NCBI GenBank assembly: GCA_030680835.1
Contig: JAUXUD010000032.1
Span: 1 to 64,000 of the forward strand
DNA: 64,000 nt
Direction: 5' to 3'
Source: Bacteroidota bacterium
GTDB lineage: Bacteria > Bacteroidota > Bacteroidia > UKL13-3
Made by a program: the position numbers and the translations under genes. The notes under the pieces were generated by a model that was not told the origin of the DNA, did not search any database, and saw only the letters and a program-made list of their open reading frames with translations. This document shows, piece by piece, positions 44,384-53,382 of the stretch. Within the stretch, counting starts at the first letter, position 1, and each line of letters begins with the position of its first letter.

Positions 44384-45697
44384 ATGAAAAGAAATAATTT
44401 TTCACATGCTCTTTTAATTTGCCTGTTTATAAGTTTGCTTTTTACTACCTGCAAAAAGGAAATTAAACAATCGGAATACAACAGCAGTTCAAAAATGTTA
44501 AAAGTGTTTGATTTGAATGGTGATTTTCCCTTAGCACAGATTAAAAGACCTGCGGGCGGATATTTTTTGGTATATGGCGAAAATGTAAACAGGCAGAAAG
44601 ATGTGAGCGTTGCGGTTACGGATGATGTGGGTAATGTAATCCACAAAATTACGTTCGGGGGTTCTAAAAATGAAGGCATTTGGTCAACTCAGCTTGATGC
44701 CGTAGGTAATCTGTATATATGTGGTCAAACCTTTAGTCCGGAACTAAGAATGGATAAAGATGCCAAACTCACCAGCGCTTTTGACGGATACCTGGCAAAG
44801 GTTGATAAGAATGGAAACCTGCTATGGCAAAGAGGTTATACAGATACAATTGCATCCCCTAAGAAAGGTACTCAAAATGATGGATTTATCAGTATCCATC
44901 TTATTAATAACAAACTTTATTGCGTGGGACTAACAGGTAACTGGCACACTTCTGTAAGTGGTGCAATTGAATTTGACATCTTGTTGGTAACATTTGATGA
45001 GAATGGCAATGTGTTAAAAGACCGTTGGTTGCCTGCGGCATATAGAGGAGAATCTTCTAAAAATTTTACCGGGCTTTATGCAGTTGATGCCATCAAACTC
45101 AATAATAATGATTTGATTATAAGAATGGATTTTATGGCTTATCAGGGGCAGGGACGAAACATGGATACCACCGCTTTACTATGCAGGTATAATATTGATA
45201 AAGATAGCGTATTGTGGACCAAATATTACAGGAGAACATCCCCCCAGGGAGATATTTGCTATGGGGGTTTACTTGCCAATGGGAATGTTGCTTTTTTCGA
45301 TTCGTACTGGAACACCATTAATATAATGGATGTAAATACAGGTAATACAATAAGCACAACTACTGTAAACAATAATACAGCTGATGTAACCAGCAATCAA
45401 TACTATATGTTAATTGGAGTTTCGCCCTTTACTATTAATAATAATTTATATTTTTTGGGATATTTCAGTAAAGGCGGAACTGTTGCTAATCAAAAGCCCT
45501 TTGTGGCAAAACTCAACAGTCAGGGCACTTTGGTTTATAACAAAACTTTTGAGATACCCTTGGGATATTTTTATTGGGTAACCCAAAATGGTAACAACAA
45601 TTTACAGTTAATGGGAGGCATCAATGCTTTTAATACCAATAATATAAAACTATTTACACTTACAACGGATGAAGATGGTAATGTTATTAATAAATAA
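44384..45697 (+). CDS. lipoprotein with beta-propeller-like repeats, copy 1
   Basis: A 437-residue lipoprotein; the start MKRNNFSHALL gives a signal ending in a lipobox at C23 (LFTTCKKE). The rest is built of repeated strands with the pattern GNVI/GNLY-x-CGQTF and DKNGNLLWQRGY, typical of SBBP/propeller repeats that end in the conserved GNLLWxK-like strand. It is probably anchored in the periplasm or outer membrane. It is the third gene of the cyclase-STAND block, 86 bases after the STAND stop and 6 bases before its own paralogue. Confidence 0.8.
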   Translation: MKRNNFSHALLICLFISLLFTTCKKEIKQSEYNSSSKMLKVFDLNGDFPLAQIKRPAGGYFLVYGENVNRQKDVSVAVTDDVGNVIHKITFGGSKNEGIWSTQLDAVGNLYICGQTFSPELRMDKDAKLTSAFDGYLAKVDKNGNLLWQRGYTDTIASPKKGTQNDGFISIHLINNKLYCVGLTGNWHTSVSGAIEFDILLVTFDENGNVLKDRWLPAAYRGESSKNFTGLYAVDAIKLNNNDLIIRMDFMAYQGQGRNMDTTALLCRYNIDKDSVLWTKYYRRTSPQGDICYGGLLANGNVAFFDSYWNTINIMDVNTGNTISTTTVNNNTADVTSNQYYMLIGVSPFTINNNLYFLGYFSKGGTVANQKPFVAKLNSQGTLVYNKTFEIPLGYFYWVTQNGNNNLQLMGGINAFNTNNIKLFTLTTDEDGNVINK

Positions 45698-45703
45698 GAA
45701 AAA

Positions 45704-46954
45704 ATGAAAGCACTAAAATATTCAATAATAACACTGGCTGCTTTAATTTTAATTGTAATTACAGCATGTAAAAAGGAACTAAAAGGTCCAGACGAGAATT
45801 TAAGCTCATTATCTTCAATTACGCTTGGAACGGCCAATGCCGGAACACCATATTACACGCTGGACAATACCGGCAAATATCTTATTTTATTTGTGCGTGA
45901 TTTAAATTACAACAACGGAGTGGTGCAAAAAATAAATATATCCGGTTCAATCCCCATCCTTGAAAAAACAATTACCATCAATGGAACGGTTCCCATAAGT
46001 CCCGATAACGTAGTGGTTACCGATGACAACCAATTCATCGGTACGTTTTTCTTTTTTGGCAAACCAAGTGCAGGTCTGGTACAGGCTCAGTTAATTTATA
46101 AGTTTGATATAAACCTTAACATTACAAAAATAGATACCATAGTAAAGTCACTCGGTGGAAATTTTGGCAGAACCAGGTTGGTAAAAAACGGCAAAGGAAA
46201 AATAACAGGGGTTTTTAGCAATAAGCCAACAGGCAGAAAAACATATTTGACCTATAAAGAGATGGATGAAAACCTGAATATTCTGGATAGTAAAACGGAT
46301 TCTCTTGCTGACTATGGTACAAATAATTTATCAGGTACAAATTTGATAAAAACTTCTGACGAGGGGTATCTTTTCTGCGGTGACAATTCAGATATTCCTT
46401 ATGTTAATAATATAGAAACGATACTTCAAAAGCGGGATAAAAATTTTAATTTGCTATGGACAGTTAAGCATAAAGCAACGCCACCTAACATTGCAAATCC
46501 GGCATACTTACATGAGTTAAATGGAAGGTACTATGTTTATTGCGCTAATTCAATTATACCGCAAACGATTGAAACGTCTACGTATGTTTTGGTTTATGAT
46601 ATTAATGGCAATTTATTACAAAACAAACCCATGCCAATTGATGGAATCGTATTTAGGGGTCAAACAACAACAGAGCCAATGAGAATGACCGATAACGGGG
46701 AATTTTTTATCTTAGCTTCAGCAAAGTTAAACACTGCCCCAAACCTGACAAGAGGAATAATATATCGTACGGATGCAAATTTAAACGTGTTGTCATCCGA
46801 AGTTTACGGAGGTAAGGGGGTAGTGGGTAGCTTAATTAAAATAAACGCAAACAGATATTTGCACTTTTACCTTGATAACAACTTTACCCCGGACAATAAT
46901 CTTCCGCGTTTGGTATTTAGGTATATTGATGCAAAAGGGAAAGTTATTGAATGA
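45704..46954 (+). CDS. lipoprotein with beta-propeller-like repeats, copy 2
   Basis: A 416-residue lipoprotein with a lipobox at C22 (VITACKKE) and the same type of strand repeats (YKFDINLNITKIDTIVKSLGGNFGRTRLVKNG in pieces, LQKRDKNFNLLWTVKHK). It is a diverged paralogue of the preceding gene and shares the CKKE start of the mature protein. A surface or periplasmic ligand-binding role is possible but not demonstrable. It ends 16 bases before the first TPR/beta-barrel gene. Confidence 0.8.
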   Translation: MKALKYSIITLAALILIVITACKKELKGPDENLSSLSSITLGTANAGTPYYTLDNTGKYLILFVRDLNYNNGVVQKINISGSIPILEKTITINGTVPISPDNVVVTDDNQFIGTFFFFGKPSAGLVQAQLIYKFDINLNITKIDTIVKSLGGNFGRTRLVKNGKGKITGVFSNKPTGRKTYLTYKEMDENLNILDSKTDSLADYGTNNLSGTNLIKTSDEGYLFCGDNSDIPYVNNIETILQKRDKNFNLLWTVKHKATPPNIANPAYLHELNGRYYVYCANSIIPQTIETSTYVLVYDINGNLLQNKPMPIDGIVFRGQTTTEPMRMTDNGEFFILASAKLNTAPNLTRGIIYRTDANLNVLSSEVYGGKGVVGSLIKINANRYLHFYLDNNFTPDNNLPRLVFRYIDAKGKVIE

Positions 46955-46970
46955 GAAAAATAATAAGACG

Positions 46971-48002
46971 ATGAAAAAAATAGTTCAAATACTTGGCTTA
47001 AGTTTAGCTTTTCTCACGCTAAGCACAATTGAAGTGATTGCACAGGAAACCTGCACTGAGAAACTTTACCGTGCAAATAATCTATATGAAAAGGGCAAGA
47101 TAAATGAAGCCATAGAAATTGCTAAAACCTGTGCCGAAGGTGGCAGCACCAGCGATAAATGGCAAGCTTATCGTTTGCTTGCTTTGAGTTATCTGGTGAA
47201 TAATCAGCCCCGCGATGCGCGCAAAGCAGCGGAGAAAATGCTCGAAATTAATCCTACCTACAAACCCAGTTCGCTTAAAGATCCTACCGATTTGATACGT
47301 TTGATTAAGTCGGTAAAAATAATCCCTAAATTTACAATGGGAATGGCAGCAACTGTGGGTGGAAATATTACCTATCCCGATATAACCGGTACTTATAACG
47401 GTGCCGACTATATTAAAATTTATACATCAGAACGCAGCTGGCAATTGGGGGTGTTGCTGGGCTACAACATGAACGAAATAATCAGCATCAATTCCGGCTT
47501 AATGTCCTCATCAAAAATTTACAACATCAGTTATAAAATAGCCGACTGGAATATTAAAGTGAAAGAAAGTTTAACATATCTGGGTATACCGCTTTTTGCC
47601 AGATTTGTTTCCAAACCGCTTTACAAATTCAGAGGGTTTGTTGATGCAGGGGCTTATACCGGAAAGCTTTTGAGCGCCACAAGCGATTTTTTACGAAGCA
47701 ACTCAGTAAGCAATGAAAGTTTTGCTACCAATAACCTCAACTCGGAACAACGCACAAACAACTGGGAATATGGTTTATTTTATGGTGGCGGAGTTATGTA
47801 TAATTTAGGTCAGGTAAATATTGCGCTTGATGTGCGGTATTATTTATCATACGCAAATATTACCAATGAAGACAATCGCTATGAAAATGAAAGCCTTTTT
47901 TATAATTATTATTTTATTGACGATAATCTGAGATTGGACAATTTAGCCGTTTCGCTCAGTTTGATTTATAATGTAAATTACAAAGTGATAAAGGGAAAGT
48001 AA
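46971..48002 (+). CDS. TPR plus outer-membrane beta-barrel protein, copy 1
   Basis: A 343-residue exported protein; the start MKKIVQILGLSLAFLTL gives a signal peptide ending VIAQ. After it come TPR-like helices (CTEKLYRANNLYEKGKINEAI, WQAYRLLALSYLVNNQPRDARKAAEKML in pieces; about 25-110). A PorT-like barrel region runs from about 125 to the end (MAATVGGNITY, INSGLMSSSKIYNISY, VSLSLIYNVNYKVIKG). It is the fifth gene of the block and stops 1 base before its paralogue's start. It is probably the outer-membrane part of the system. Confidence 0.8.
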   Translation: MKKIVQILGLSLAFLTLSTIEVIAQETCTEKLYRANNLYEKGKINEAIEIAKTCAEGGSTSDKWQAYRLLALSYLVNNQPRDARKAAEKMLEINPTYKPSSLKDPTDLIRLIKSVKIIPKFTMGMAATVGGNITYPDITGTYNGADYIKIYTSERSWQLGVLLGYNMNEIISINSGLMSSSKIYNISYKIADWNIKVKESLTYLGIPLFARFVSKPLYKFRGFVDAGAYTGKLLSATSDFLRSNSVSNESFATNNLNSEQRTNNWEYGLFYGGGVMYNLGQVNIALDVRYYLSYANITNEDNRYENESLFYNYYFIDDNLRLDNLAVSLSLIYNVNYKVIKGK

Positions 48003-48003
48003 A

Positions 48004-49050
48004 ATGAAAGAACACACAATCAAAAACAGATTAACGACAGTTTTTTTAAGCGTATTTATAGCAATCAGCGTATCGGCTCAGCAAAAACAAAGCACTTGCA
48101 GTGGCAGCTTAACAGCAGCAAACAAAGAGTATGAGGCAGGACGTTTTTCACAATGTGTTGAGATATTAAAACCATGCATAGAAAATCTAAGTGCCGAAGT
48201 ACAATTTGAAGCGTATCGTTTAATGGCACTTTCATACATCAATCAAAACGAAAATGAAAAAACGCATGAAGCCATAGTAAACCTGTTGCGCCACAAACCT
48301 GATTACCGTGATTTTCCCTACTTTGATCCCCTGGAATTTACCAAACTGCTGGCAAAATACGACGTTTGGGCGCTGCTTGAAATGGGAATGAAAGGGGGAA
48401 TGAATTTTAATACGGTAAGGCCAATAAAAAACTATTCAGTTACAGGTTCACCTGCAGAGTTTAGCCCTGGCACAGGTTACCAGGCAGGTTTTGTTGCTGA
48501 GTATTTTTTTAGAAAAAATATTTCGGTTGATGCCGAATTTTTGTATGAAGGATTAAACTACGGACGCAAAGCTACAAACGTTTCGGGCTGGAGCCAGGAG
48601 TTTACGGAGAAACTGAATTATTTTAATATTCCCGTAACAGGCAGATACTATTTTTATAGATGGAATGCATTGCAGTTTGCCGCAGAGTTAGGCATGCAAA
48701 TGCAACTATTTAACGCAACCAATTCAAACATTATTTTAAAAAATAATATTACGGGTGAAAACGTCCAAAATACCATTGAACAAAGCAAGCAACGAAGCAG
48801 CACCTTGTATTATGCATTGGCAGGTTTGGCCGTAAAATATAAATTGGGTGGTGGCAATTTATGTTTGAATGCCCGTTATGCTTATGGTTTTAGCAATATA
48901 GTAAATGCGGATAAGCGTTACGATGATTTGGACTTTATTTTAGCCAACCAGTACGTTGACAGCGATATTTCTTTTAATCCGCTTTATATTTCGCTGGGTT
49001 ACCAGTTTCCATTACAGGGTTTGTATGTTGTAAAACTTAGTAAGAAGTAA
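48004..49050 (+). CDS. TPR plus outer-membrane beta-barrel protein, copy 2
   Basis: A 348-residue paralogue of the preceding protein: signal peptide ending VSAQ, a helical TPR-like part with the same cysteine-containing pattern (CSGSLTAANKEYEAGRFSQCVEILKPC, in pieces), then a beta-barrel ending FNPLYISLGYQFPLQG. The conserved C-x(n)-C within the TPR region is shared by both copies (here CSG...CVEI). It is the last gene of the block; the next gene, a cupin, has only a 33-base gap but no functional link is apparent. Confidence 0.8.
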   Translation: MKEHTIKNRLTTVFLSVFIAISVSAQQKQSTCSGSLTAANKEYEAGRFSQCVEILKPCIENLSAEVQFEAYRLMALSYINQNENEKTHEAIVNLLRHKPDYRDFPYFDPLEFTKLLAKYDVWALLEMGMKGGMNFNTVRPIKNYSVTGSPAEFSPGTGYQAGFVAEYFFRKNISVDAEFLYEGLNYGRKATNVSGWSQEFTEKLNYFNIPVTGRYYFYRWNALQFAAELGMQMQLFNATNSNIILKNNITGENVQNTIEQSKQRSSTLYYALAGLAVKYKLGGGNLCLNARYAYGFSNIVNADKRYDDLDFILANQYVDSDISFNPLYISLGYQFPLQGLYVVKLSKK

Positions 49051-49083
49051 AAAATTGAATAAAACACAGAATTATTATACATT

Positions 49084-49458
49084 ATGCAGGAAATTAAAGC
49101 AATCAACATCATGGAGAAGTTTTCATTGTTTGAGAAGCAATGGACGCCACATATCATTGGTGAACTGAATGGCCAATATGTAAAACTCTGTAAACTTAAA
49201 GACGATTTTGTTTGGCACAGTCATGAAAATGAAGATGAACTTTTTATGGTATTTAAAGGAACATTGTTTATGGACTTTAAAGATGGAAAAACAGTTGAAG
49301 TTAAGGAAGGTGAAATTTTAATTGTACCAAAAGGTGTTGAACACAAGCCCCATACAAATGGTGAAATTGTGTTTAATTTACTTTTTGAACCGAAGGCTAC
49401 TTCACATACCGGGAATGTTGAAAGCGAGATGACCGTGAAGGAACTGGGATGGATTTAA
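49084..49458 (+). CDS. cupin-domain protein
   Basis: A 124-residue single-domain cupin. Motif 1 is FVWHSHENEDELFMVFKG (metal-binding H-x-H and E) and motif 2 is VPKGVEHKPH. The family is widespread and covers isomerases, dioxygenases and metal-binding stress proteins; this short HSHENEDE subgroup is usually of unknown substrate. The start could also be an internal Met ten residues later; the first ATG is kept because KAINIMEKFSLF is the common family N-terminus. Confidence 0.9.
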   Translation: MQEIKAINIMEKFSLFEKQWTPHIIGELNGQYVKLCKLKDDFVWHSHENEDELFMVFKGTLFMDFKDGKTVEVKEGEILIVPKGVEHKPHTNGEIVFNLLFEPKATSHTGNVESEMTVKELGWI

Positions 49459-49478
49459 AATAAACAAATTAAAAGCAA

Positions 49479-49521
49479 TTTGTTATTCCCATTTATTATC
49501 ACAAGATTTGCCAATCCAAAT
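49479..49521 (+). repeat. weak repeat D4
   Basis: TTATTCCCATTTATTATCACAAG and TTTGCCAATCC resemble the first half of D1-D3 and, like them, stand just upstream of a plus-strand gene. Divergence is high, so kinship is uncertain. Confidence 0.35.
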
Positions 49522-49529
49522 CTTTATCT

Positions 49530-49814
49530 ATGAAAAATCTATTTGAATTTGTTATCGAAATTATCGGGTGGGTTAGAATCCTTCTTTCTCCTTTACTGAT
49601 TGGACTTGCTATTGGAACCATCATATATCTGAGCACAAAAAACAATACCGGACTTGCAATGGGTATTATTATTTCGGTTGCAGGGCTCCTATTCGGAATT
49701 GTTATTGCAACAAAGGCGTGGAAAAAACAGGGAACCATGAACCATCTTTCCAAATTAGGTTCAACCCCCGAACTTGACCATTTAGAAGAAGATAAAACGG
49801 TAACTATAAATTAA
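49530..49814 (+). CDS. small two-span membrane protein
   Basis: A 94-residue protein with two hydrophobic segments (about 15-33 and 41-61) and a polar C-terminal tail (LGSTPELDHLEEDKTVTIN). No family recognised. It stands 7 bases before the next gene and is probably co-transcribed with it. Confidence 0.65.
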   Translation: MKNLFEFVIEIIGWVRILLSPLLIGLAIGTIIYLSTKNNTGLAMGIIISVAGLLFGIVIATKAWKKQGTMNHLSKLGSTPELDHLEEDKTVTIN

Positions 49815-49821
49815 TAAAAGC

Positions 49822-50373
49822 ATGAATCAACTATTAATACTCATTGTTACACTGATCTTTTCAAATCAGCATCAGGGCTCTTCGTATAGAACCGAAGGTG
49901 CAAAGCCAATTGACACCGTAAAAATAGTTGGGGCAATAAAAACGCAGTTTGCAGCCATTGATTCAAAACGAAAGTTATATGCCTTATATGAGCCAAGGGT
50001 TAAAGAAGATGGAATATTGTTAACCGGATTTTATGAGGGTACTGTTTTGAGAATGATTAATACCATTTATTATACAGAATCCAGCAGAACCGAATCGGAC
50101 CTTTATGTTAATGAAACTGGCATCTTCTTTATTTATTCAAAAGTATTTGAGTATATGAGTCCTTTATCGGTTGATCCAAAAGGCACTACCAAAAGCATTA
50201 CTGAAAACTGGTATTATTTTAACAATGAAGAAATGATTAAGTGGGTATCTGCAAAAAAAGTAAAACCTGCCGGCTCCGAAGAATTCATTTTGAAAAAGGA
50301 TGCTTTTAAAGCGGAATTTAAAAAGACTAAAAACCTGTTCAGCGATTTTACTGTACTCAGAAAAGTGAGATAA
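49822..50373 (+). CDS. hypothetical exported protein
   Basis: A 183-residue protein with an N-terminal hydrophobic signal (MNQLLILIVTLIFSNQHQG) and a mature alpha/beta part (VKIVGAIKTQFAAIDSKRKLYALYEPRV, SDLYVNETGIFFIYSKVFEYM). It has no catalytic motif or named domain. It is likely periplasmic. It pairs with the small membrane protein upstream and converges on the next minus-strand gene, with only 18 bases between them. Confidence 0.65.
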   Translation: MNQLLILIVTLIFSNQHQGSSYRTEGAKPIDTVKIVGAIKTQFAAIDSKRKLYALYEPRVKEDGILLTGFYEGTVLRMINTIYYTESSRTESDLYVNETGIFFIYSKVFEYMSPLSVDPKGTTKSITENWYYFNNEEMIKWVSAKKVKPAGSEEFILKKDAFKAEFKKTKNLFSDFTVLRKVR

Positions 50374-50391
50374 TCATATCTGTATCTGAAC

Positions 50392-50685
50392 CTATTTATT
50401 TTTATACTTCAGTCGGGTTTCGGCTTTTTCTTTTAATCGCTGCAAAACCAAATCCGTTAACCCGGGTGCAATATGTTCGGGAGTGTTGGCTTCAAACAAT
50501 TGTTTTACCTTTCTTTCATTTACATCAATCCGGTACAGAATATTCCACAATCCGGGAAGGTCGTGTAGGAGCAGGTAAACCATGCGTTCCAGCAACAATT
50601 GGCGTAAATTTTCAAATGCAGTGGTTTCAGGTAAATCAAAATCTTTACAGGCTAATTCCTTAGTAATATTTTCAAGTTGATTCAT
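50392..50685 (-). CDS. conserved hypothetical protein
   Basis: A 97-residue helical cytoplasmic protein (FENLRQLLLERMVYLLLHDLPGLWNILYRIDVNERKV in pieces, then a Lys-rich end). It looks like a small Bacteroidota family known only as hypothetical. It is transcribed away from the aconitase gene and has its own short upstream region. Confidence 0.72.
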   Translation of the reverse strand: MNQLENITKELACKDFDLPETTAFENLRQLLLERMVYLLLHDLPGLWNILYRIDVNERKVKQLFEANTPEHIAPGLTDLVLQRLKEKAETRLKYKNK

Positions 50686-50777
50686 TGCTGCATATTAAAA
50701 TTGGGCAAATATCATAAAAATCGCACTTCCTTTTAAAGCAAATTCAGTTAATTTGCAGCACTTTTCAAAGGTATTTA

Positions 50778-50802
50778 TGTTGAACCTGATTTTGGTTCAA
50801 CA
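50778..50802. promoter_or_regulatory. inverted repeat upstream of aconitase
   Basis: The perfect 9-bp arms TGTTGAACC and GGTTCAACA are separated by seven bases and lie 51-75 bases before the aconitase ATG; CTTTTTAATT follows about ten bases later. It could be an operator, or a leader hairpin acting as an attenuator. Confidence 0.5.
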
Positions 50803-50852
50803 CAACATGCCTTTTTAATTGTTATATTTTTAATATTAATGCAACATTGAAT

Positions 50853-53120
50853 ATGGTATTTGATTTGGAAATGATTAAAGCGGTTTATTCCCGCATGGAA
50901 GAAAGAATTGGGGCGGCTCGCACAGTGGTTAACAAGCCTTTAACTTTATCGGAAAAGATTTTATACAGCCATCTTACTGAAGGCAATGCAAGCTGTGAAT
51001 ACGCAAGAGGCAGCAGTTATGTAGATTTTGGTCCGGATAGGGTAGCCATGCAGGATGCAACGGCTCAAATGGCGCTATTGCAGTTTATGCAGGCAGGCAG
51101 ACCCAAAGTGGCTGTGCCTTCAACGGTTCATTGCGATCACCTGATTACCGCGCAGGTGGAGTCGAAAACAGATTTAACAAAAGCCGAAATTGAAAATAAA
51201 GAAGTATATGATTTTTTAGCCTCGGTTTCAAATAAATACGGTATTGGATTTTGGCGTGCAGGGGCCGGTATTATTCACCAGGTGGTTTTAGAGAATTATG
51301 CGTTTCCGGGAGGTATGATGATTGGTACCGATTCGCATACAGTAAATGCAGGTGGTTTGGGTATGATTGCAATAGGTGTGGGTGGAGCAGATGCCTGTGA
51401 TGTGATGGCAGGTTTGCCCTGGGAACTTAAATTTCCAAAACTGATTGGAATTAAACTGACAGGCAAATTAAATGGCTGGACTGCACCCAAAGATGTAATT
51501 TTAAAAGTTGCGGGTATTTTAACCGTTAAAGGCGGAACCGGTGCTATCGTTGAATATTTTGGTGAAGGTGCCCAAAGTATGAGCTGTACGGGAAAAGGTA
51601 CCATATGCAATATGGGTGCCGAAATAGGTGCCACTACTTCAACCTTTGGATATGATGAAAGCATGGAGCGTTACCTGCGTTCAACCGGTCGTTCGGAAAT
51701 AGCCGATTTGGCCAATGGAATCAAAGAACATTTAACGGGTGATCCTGAAGTATATGCAAATCCCGGATTGTATTTTGACCAGGTTATAGAAATTAATTTA
51801 TCGGAACTGGAACCGCATTTAAACGGACCTTTTACGCCCGATCTGGCTACCCCGATTTCAAAAATGAAAGAGGTGGCTGCTGCCAATGGCTGGCCTACAA
51901 AAATTGAAGTGGGTTTGATTGGCTCGTGTACCAATTCGTCTTATGAAGATATTTCGCGTGCAGCATCCATGGCAGAACAGGTGGTTACCAAAGGACTGAA
52001 ATTAAAATCGGAATTTACCATTACTCCGGGTTCAGAACAAGTACGTTTTACCATTGAACGCGACGGGTTTTTAAATACATTTGATAAGATAGGCGCCAAA
52101 GTATTTGCCAATGCCTGTGGTCCATGCATTGGGATGTGGGCACGGGTAGGAGCAGAGAAGGCTGAAAAAAACACCATCGTACATTCATTTAACAGAAACT
52201 TTGCCAAACGTGCTGATGGCAATCCAAATACTTATGCATTTGTTGCCTCACCCGAAATGGTAACCGCTTTGGCAATTGCAGGGGATTTATCATTTAATCC
52301 CTTAACCGATTATTTAACCAATGAAAAGGGGGAACGTGTAAAATTAGATCCACCAAGCGGCATTGAATTGCCTGCCAGGGGATTTGCAGTAGATGATCCG
52401 GGTTATTCGGCACCTGCACTTGATGGAAGTAAGGTTGAAATTAAAGTATCGCCCAGCTCAGACCGTTTGCAGTTACTGGATCCATTTGCCGCCTGGGAGG
52501 GCACAGATTTAAGCGGTTTGAACCTGTTGATTAAAGCAAAAGGCAAATGCACCACCGACCATATTTCCATGGCGGGACCCTGGTTAAAATACCGCGGGCA
52601 TCTCGATAATATTTCCAATAATATGCTTATTGGTGCTGTTAATTTCTTTAATGAAAAAACGGATTGTGTAAAAAACCAGTTAACGGGCGAATACCAATCT
52701 GTACCAAAAGTTCAAAGAGCATATAAAGCGCATGGAATGGGTTCTATTGTAGTGGGTGACGAAAATTACGGGGAAGGTTCGAGCCGGGAGCATGCAGCTA
52801 TGGAGCCACGCTTTTTAGGAGTAAGGGCTGTATTGGTAAAATCATTTGCACGCATACATGAAACCAACCTGAAAAAACAGGGCATGCTGGCTTTAACTTT
52901 TGCAGATAAAAACGAATACGATAAATTTCAGGAAGATGATAAAATTGACATTATCGGTCTGGCAAGTTTCGCACCGGGAAAACCATTAACCCTGATATTG
53001 AATCATGCTGATGGAACCAAAGATATTATTGAAGTAAACCACACCTATAACCAGCAACAAATAGAATGGTTTAAAGCCGGTGGTGCACTCAATATCATCC
53101 GCAAGCAAGTAGCAGGGTAA
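50853..53120 (+). CDS. acnA: aconitate hydratase, mitochondrial-like
   Basis: A 755-residue aconitase that isomerises citrate to isocitrate through a [4Fe-4S] cluster. The cluster ligands are C359 ([11 protein letters not shown]), C422 and C425 (ANACGPCIG). The swivel domain begins near residue 560 ([10 protein letters not shown]) and includes [15 protein letters not shown]. The start is ATG at MVFDLEMIK; an upstream in-frame TTG would add two residues. Its length and N-terminus match the mitochondrial aconitase group rather than AcnB or bacterial AcnA, in step with the mitochondrial-like citrate synthase elsewhere in the window. Confidence 0.96.
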   Translation: MVFDLEMIKAVYSRMEERIGAARTVVNKPLTLSEKILYSHLTEGNASCEYARGSSYVDFGPDRVAMQDATAQMALLQFMQAGRPKVAVPSTVHCDHLITAQVESKTDLTKAEIENKEVYDFLASVSNKYGIGFWRAGAGIIHQVVLENYAFPGGMMIGTDSHTVNAGGLGMIAIGVGGADACDVMAGLPWELKFPKLIGIKLTGKLNGWTAPKDVILKVAGILTVKGGTGAIVEYFGEGAQSMSCTGKGTICNMGAEIGATTSTFGYDESMERYLRSTGRSEIADLANGIKEHLTGDPEVYANPGLYFDQVIEINLSELEPHLNGPFTPDLATPISKMKEVAAANGWPTKIEVGLIGSCTNSSYEDISRAASMAEQVVTKGLKLKSEFTITPGSEQVRFTIERDGFLNTFDKIGAKVFANACGPCIGMWARVGAEKAEKNTIVHSFNRNFAKRADGNPNTYAFVASPEMVTALAIAGDLSFNPLTDYLTNEKGERVKLDPPSGIELPARGFAVDDPGYSAPALDGSKVEIKVSPSSDRLQLLDPFAAWEGTDLSGLNLLIKAKGKCTTDHISMAGPWLKYRGHLDNISNNMLIGAVNFFNEKTDCVKNQLTGEYQSVPKVQRAYKAHGMGSIVVGDENYGEGSSREHAAMEPRFLGVRAVLVKSFARIHETNLKKQGMLALTFADKNEYDKFQEDDKIDIIGLASFAPGKPLTLILNHADGTKDIIEVNHTYNQQQIEWFKAGGALNIIRKQVAG

Positions 53121-53140
53121 GGAAAAGCCGAGAGCATTCT

Positions 53141-53276
53141 TGTCATGTCGAGCGGTCCCGATAGCTATCGGGACGAGACAATGCCTCGAATAAAGCAAAA
53201 GTTTGAAGGATAAATGAATTCAAGAGCGGGAACTTGCTTTCACTTAAAATAGTTCTCGACTCCGCTCGAACTGACA
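53141..53276. repeat. inverted-repeat element with central 20-bp palindrome
   Basis: TGTCATGTCGAGCGG (53141-53155) and CCGCTCGAACTGACA (53262-53276) are terminal inverted repeats with two mismatches. Next to the left end is the perfect palindrome GTCCCGATAGCTATCGGGAC (53155-53174). The element starts 20 bases after the aconitase stop and touches heptamer array 4. Terminal sequences of this kind are frequent in bacterial intergenic repeats. Confidence 0.8.
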
Positions 53277-53374
53277 TACATCGTACATAGTACATCATAC
53301 ATCGTACATTGTACATCGTACATTGTAAATCGTACATCGTACATTGTACATCGTACATTGTACATCGTACATTG
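53277..53374. repeat. heptamer tandem array 4, (TACATYG)14
   Basis: Fourteen period-7 units, mostly alternating TACATCG and TACATTG, fill the space up to 9 bases before the stop codon of the minus-strand protease gene. Orientation is the same as array 1, i.e. TACRATG when read in the direction of protease transcription. Confidence 0.92.
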
Positions 53375-53382
53375 TAAATACC

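Noticed and set aside
181..53374. Heptamer arrays or the 42-bp array as CRISPR
   Set aside because: Units are contiguous without unique spacers, repeats are degenerate, and no cas gene is present.
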